From positions 1,893,780 to 1,917,803 of the forward strand of contig KB445797.1 in the NCBI GenBank assembly GCA_000320605.2: a stretch of DNA of 24,024 nt, read 5' to 3'. The notes beneath the pieces were generated by a model that saw only the letters and a list, made by a program, of their open reading frames with translations, was not told the DNA's origin and made no database searches. The stretch is from Gelatoporia subvermispora B (lineage: Eukaryota > Basidiomycota > Agaricomycetes > Polyporales > Gelatoporiaceae). Shown here piece after piece: positions 19,860 through 24,024 of this stretch (positions are counted from its first letter, which is position 1; every line of letters begins with the position of its first letter). The translations under genes were made by a program, and so were the position numbers.

Positions 19860-22046
19860 TCAGCGCGCACGCACGCTCAGGCTCTTCACGACGCCCCTCC
19901 AACCCCTCGTCTTTTCCTTCATCGCGCCTTTCTCCTTCCCCGTCTTGCTCCGCACCAGCTTCCGGCGCACCTCCGGCAGCACAGGTACGGCTTCCACCTC
20001 GGCATCGCGCAGCTCGACGCGCACACCACGCAGCATCTCGAACCCGCTCTTCGGCTTCGCGTCCGCATCCGCAGGACCCGGCATCAGCGCGCGCTCGCGC
20101 CCACGCGCGGGGGCGACATACACCGCGGCGGGCGGCGACGGCGGGGGCGTCATCTCAATCCCCAACTCCTCGTCCTCGGCGCCCATCTCCACCGGCACGC
20201 CGTTCACCCGCACCTCGACGACCACACTCTTGCCCTCCCCCCCTCCCGCAGGACACAGCTCGCCGAACTCGGACGCCGGCTGCTGCTCCTGCTCGGCGAC
20301 GCTCGCGCTGACGACGCTCGCGGCGCTGGTGCTGCGCGTGAGGCTCGGTGCGCGGGGCGCGGACGCGGTGCTGCGCACGGAGGGCGGCGGCGCGCGCGCG
20401 AGCGGGAGGCTCGCCGTCGACGCCGCGGGGGACGGCAGGGCGGACGCGAGCGGGGTCGGGACTGCAGACGCGTACGGAGATGCGGCGGCGGACGCGAGCG
20501 GCGTCGGCGCGGTCGACGAGGTGGGCGTCCTCACGCTCTTCGCGGTCGTGTGTTTCGCGGGGCGTGCCCACGCGCGGAGGGACGTGAGCAGCGCGGGGAG
20601 CATCTTGCTGCTGCCGCCGTGCGGCGAGTCAGGAGTTCGGACCGGAGCGCCGGGTTGCTCTGCAGGCGGGGTAGCGGGATGGCTGCCAGCGGTGGGTGCG
20701 CGCCCGACTTTGCGCTGGGGCTCGACGGCGGAAGTGGCCACGGCGGTAGGGGACACTACAGGCGCATGCAGAGCGGCCTCGCCTCTCGCGCCCGGCTCGC
20801 TCCCCGCCCTCTCCCTCGCCACGCCCGACCCCCCGCCCACTCCCGCGATCGCACCGGCGCGCTCCTTCTCCTTCCCCTTCTCCTCCACAACTTTCTTCCC
20901 CCTCCTCCCGGCTCGCCAGAAACGCTCGCCATCGACCGCCGCCTTGCCTCCTTCGCCGACACCGGCATCACCACGCCCTGCGCGCGCAGCCCCCTTCTCG
21001 AAAACCGGGGCGGGCCGTCCCCGGGCGCCATCGTCAGCCAGTGCGCCTCGGCCGCGGCGGGCGGGAGGAAGGACGTGCGCGCGGGGAGCGTCGCGGAGCG
21101 CGACGTGTGTGGGCGCGCGCGCGGATTTGCGGGCGTCGAAGTAGACGCGGATGTGGCGGTGCTCGTGCTGGAGGAAGACGCGGAGGTGGAGATGCGCGCG
21201 GGGAGCTTGCTGCTGCTTGCAGGCATACTCGGGTTCGCGGCGTTGCTCGCAGTGGAACTGAACGTAGCATTCGCGCTAGCAGCCAACACACTGTTCCGCC
21301 TCCCGCTCGGCGTAGACGGCACGGATAGAAACGCTCTGGACGAATCCGGACCTGAGCTTGCCGCAGCCGTCGCAGGCCTGCGCACCTGCGCAGGCGTAGG
21401 CAGCGTCGGAACATCCCCGTGTCCCTGCCCCGCGCCAGTCATAGTTGTGCTCGAGGGCGCGGGCGCGGTTCGGGGGCGCACCGTGCCGAGGCTGAAGCGC
21501 ATCGAGCGCCTGCGGGTGCTCTTCTCTTTCTCTTCCTTTTTCTCTTCCTCCTTCTCCTTCTCCTTCTCCTTCTCTTTCTCTCGTACAGCGCTCTTGCCGT
21601 TCTCCTTGTCCTTGTCCTTACCCGGCCCCGCTTTCGTTCCCGCCCCGCCCCGGCCCGGGCAAGAGCGGCGCATACCACGACGCGGGCCTCAGCCCGCGCC
21701 TCCCTTCTGTCCGCCCCGCCCCGCCTGTGTCAGACGCAGCAAATGAATAGGAAGCAGCCAGAGGCGACGGGCGGGCGGGCGCGAGGGTGCCGTCCCGCGC
21801 GAGCGCGAGCGACGGGCCCGCGAGCGGCGACGACCGGCGCGGGCGCGCGGGGTCGAAGTGCGCTGCGTACGCGGATGTAGTGTGCCGTCGCGGGTTCGCA
21901 GGCAGCGTGTGCGCAGGAGGCGGCGGAGCGAGCGAGCTGTGGGGGCTAGGGAGGGAGCTGGAGGGGAGGGCGCTGGCGGGGGAGGGCGGGGGAGAGGGGA
22001 GGGTAGGGAATGTCGTGCTGGAGCGCACGGGTGCGGGTGCTGGCAT
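19860..22046 (-). CDS. Disordered Ser/Pro/Ala-rich protein of unknown function, exon structure unresolved
   Basis: Three minus-strand segments read as one low-complexity protein. Segment A (22046 to about 21730) starts with ATG, MPAPAPVRSSTTFPTLPSPP, and contains YAAHFDPARPRRSSPLAGPS. Segment B (about 21640 to 20900) has the charged run KEKEKEKEKEEEKKEEKEK, then RRRSMRFSLGTVRPRTAPAP and VPSTPSGRRNSVLAAS. Segment C (about 20900 to 19860) has EEKGKEKERAGA, repeats of PTPLASA, SLTRSTSAASVVSASVA and a basic end (VRRKLVRSKTGKEKGAMKEK; stop at 19862-19860). RRxS and SP sites suggest a phosphoprotein. Segments A and B need an intron whose sites I could not fix (a donor GTATGC at about 21676 is one option). 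Segment B could instead start at its own ATG (21673). B and C are offset by one base at a G run (20902-20898, minus strand). No known domain is visible. Confidence 0.5.
21519..21582. repeat. 64-nt uninterrupted pyrimidine tract
   Basis: The plus strand is only C and T from 21519 to 21582, largely CTTCTC-type repeats. On the minus strand it encodes the KEKEKE/EEEKKEE run of the disordered protein. Mirror-like purine-pyrimidine tracts of this length can form triplex DNA. Confidence 0.7.
21978..22008 (+). other. G-quadruplex-type motif in the template strand
   Basis: At least five runs of three or more G separated by 1-3 bases (GGGGGAGGGCGGGGGAGAGG, followed by GGAGGGTAGGG). It lies on the strand complementary to the minus gene's Pro-rich first segment, about 40-70 bp after its ATG. 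Confidence 0.55.
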
Positions 22047-24024
22047 GGTGCGCTGGAGAGAAGGGAAGGACGGTTAGCAAGCCGTGTGCGATGCGGGAGT
22101 GAGAGAATGTGCAAGAACGCGTGCAACGTATGTGTGCACCAAGGGGTCGACGGCGAGATGAGCGAGTGTATACTACTGGCCGAGAGCCTCCCCGTCGTCA
22201 CTCCGGCGGGATCGCCCAAGCGCGGACGTCGAGTCGGCGCAGGAAGCAGTATAGGTGTGGGTGACAGACGAGACTAGAAGGCGGCCCGCTCGGTGCATAA
22301 CCACGGCCGACAGCGAGCACAGCAGCGGCAGCAGCAGCGAGATCAACTGCCACCCGCAACAAGATCACTCGCGGGCAGCGAACATTCCCGCGATCCGCAA
22401 ATTGTTCCGCACGTCCACCCGGGACCCACGAACTCAAGATCAAGCTCGTATCCATGCATCACGTATGATGCACGATGCATCATGCACAGCGCGAGAGATG
22501 TTCTGCATTCGCATGGGCGCTCGACCATTGATAGCGCGGAGCAGGATGTTACAGTGGGGCCCCGGGGGGACGCGCGCCGGAGTGTGTCGGCTGGGCTCGA
22601 CTGGGCCGCGAGAGCGTAAAGGCGTGGTGACGCGGTGGGCGGGCGAGATGCGCGTAAGGCGGTCACTCACCAGGAACGCTCAGTTGCTAAAGCAAGTGCC
22701 CGAAAGGTAGAGGGTGCGCGGTGCGATGTGAGAGATTGCGGCGCGGGACGTGGCGGGATTCCAAGTCTGATGCGGGTGGGGGGTCAGCACGCAGTTCGCC
22801 AGGTGTGAGCATTCGAATTGGGGGAGGGGACGGCGGACAGGAGGGAGGTGCAGTCGGCTATTAACCCGCACGCGGGGCACCCTAAGCAGAGCACGCGCTG
22901 CGGATCCCGACACGCCGCGCGGATCCTGGAGTGACGGCTGCACGGAAGCCGCACCGCGCGACGGCGCGTACGCAATGGAAGGCGCACAACGCGACGGCGC
23001 GCATGGAAGGGAAGCCGTGCAGCCTTGGACCTGCGGGCGTGCGCGGGTGCGGGAATGCAAAGGGGCGGCGGCGGCGGTCTGCAGAGATGGGACGGAACCC
23101 GGGCGACTTACCGATACAGGGAGGGTGGGGTGTACGGGGCGAGTGATGAGCTGAGAATTTTAGTGAGCGGGGGATCTGGTAGAGGGGGTCAGTGAGTGGA
23201 CTGGGGATCAGTGATGGGGCGGACGAGAGACAGAGTAGTAGGGGAGTAGGAGAGGTGGCCGCAGCATAGGCAAAGCGCCCCGGAGAGCGCGCGGGGCTGG
23301 TCCGAGGGCAGAAGGCCGGGCCTCCGACGGGCTCGGAGCAGGAGGAGGGGGGATGTGGGACGCAGCGCGCGGGCGAGCGAGTCGAGAGTGGGATGGGGAC
23401 GAGGGGAGCAACAAGAGCGGCGGATAGCAGGAGAAGGCACAGCACGGGAGATAGTCGCGGCTGACAGACTCACCGTGTACCACTGGTTCTAGTCGGATGA
23501 ACCGCGGTGCGCGTGCGCCTGAACAGTGTCCCGACAACAGCAGGGATCTATGAACACGGACGTCTAGCGGAGGGAGCGGACGCTGCGCGCGGGGCGTCAG
23601 CACGACGAGCTCTACACAGGGAGCGGACGAGAAGGGTAGCGATGCTCAACTCGGGGCGGCGCGATCGGTCGTGCGCGTAGTTATGCACGCGCGGACAGGG
23701 GACGCAGAAATGAAAGTGCGCGCGGGGCGGGCGTAGAACGGAGGGCGGGGGCGGTATGGACGTCGGACGCTGGACTGGAAGACGCACCGAGGGGACAGTG
23801 GGCACAGGAGCGGCGGGGCGTCTCGTCGTGCGCGGGGCAGGCGCAGGGCGATGGGGCACGCCTGGTCCGGGTGCACGGGCGGATCGCGCACGCAGCAGCG
23901 AGACGGGCGACAGATAGATAGGCAGGCGCAGACGCAGGGCGCACAGCGGGCCTGCGGGCGAACGAGCGGCGGCGGGCTTATAGACAATAGTAGCGTAGTG
24001 TACGGTGAGGCGAGAAAGGAAAGG
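22047..24024. other. GC-rich flank, no supported gene
   Basis: The plus strand is rich in G and purines, so the minus strand shows long Pro/Ser/Arg/Cys-rich open frames (for example 23987-23646 and 23445-22882). They overlap in several frames, lack family features and look like a by-product of composition. The first few hundred bases should include the promoter or 5' leader of the minus gene starting at 22046. A CAG/CGG-type trinucleotide stretch lies at about 22319-22342. Confidence 0.35.
22456..22482. repeat. Overlapping inverted repeats
   Basis: GCATCA-CGTA-TGATGC (22456-22471) and TGATGCA-CGA-TGCATCA (22466-22482) share a middle arm. Two alternative hairpins are therefore possible from one 27-bp stretch. 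Confidence 0.6.

Noticed and set aside
19945..21746. Long plus-strand open frames (about 400 codons each)
   Set aside because: They are antisense to the Ser/Pro-rich minus-strand gene and arise from high GC content. The minus strand has more protein-like sequence (charged runs, RRxS sites).
1..24024. tRNA, rRNA and CRISPR arrays
   Set aside because: Scanning by eye for tRNA B-box sequences and regular spacer arrays gave no candidate with the required partner elements. The hairpin array has degenerate units and no CRISPR-like spacers.

Overview
The window looks like nuclear DNA of a filamentous basidiomycete, most likely an agaricomycete. The genes are split by many short introns (about 50-100 bp, GT-AG with YAG acceptors). 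The proteins have fungal family signatures, and one gene matches the C-terminal part of a Plavaka-type DNA transposon, a family abundant in Agaricomycetes. All gene models were spliced by eye. Each exon chain called confident was checked for phase and length divisible by three, but none was checked against transcripts or databases.

Layout. Positions 1-2172 hold little I can name, apart from an unrecognised open frame running off the left edge and three ACGCGT boxes just upstream of the first clear gene. Positions 2173-5976 hold two tandem + strand genes: a 358-residue PQ-loop membrane protein (8 exons) and a complete AP-1 clathrin adaptor mu subunit (9 exons, 436 residues). The PQ-loop protein ends in an acidic dileucine-type sorting motif, so the pair has a trafficking theme, although a functional link is only inference. 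After a gene-poor stretch come a secreted sedolisin (S53) prepro-peptidase with all catalytic residues (7501-9566, 560 residues, one GC-AG intron) and a hotdog-fold acyl-CoA thioesterase of the THEM2/ACOT13 type (10074-10897, 192 residues).

Positions 11659-13316 carry a head-to-head pair sharing a 182-bp promoter region: a 260-residue coiled-coil protein of unknown function (- strand) and a 176-residue protein with two tandem RNase H1 N-terminal-like modules (+ strand). An intron sits at the same codon and phase in both modules, a sign of exon duplication. Next, at 13421-15155 (- strand), comes an intact-looking C-terminal half of a Plavaka-type transposase with a long acidic tail. No catalytic half was found upstream. 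A small 122-residue helical protein of unknown function lies at 16671-17127.

Positions 17128-19859 appear gene-free but are structured. Four copies of a hairpin-plus-AATAAAGCCCCC module recur about every 108-118 bp at 18594-18957, and the stems keep pairing although their bases differ. This is the most unusual signal in the window. Further palindromes lie at 19124-19147 and 19331-19353. From about 19.8 kb to the end the DNA becomes very GC-rich. It carries a disordered Ser/Pro/Ala-rich protein gene on the - strand (about 22046 to 19860) with a probable single-base frameshift, a 64-nt pyrimidine tract and a G-quadruplex-type motif. The last 2 kb is G/purine-rich on the + strand with no recognisable gene.
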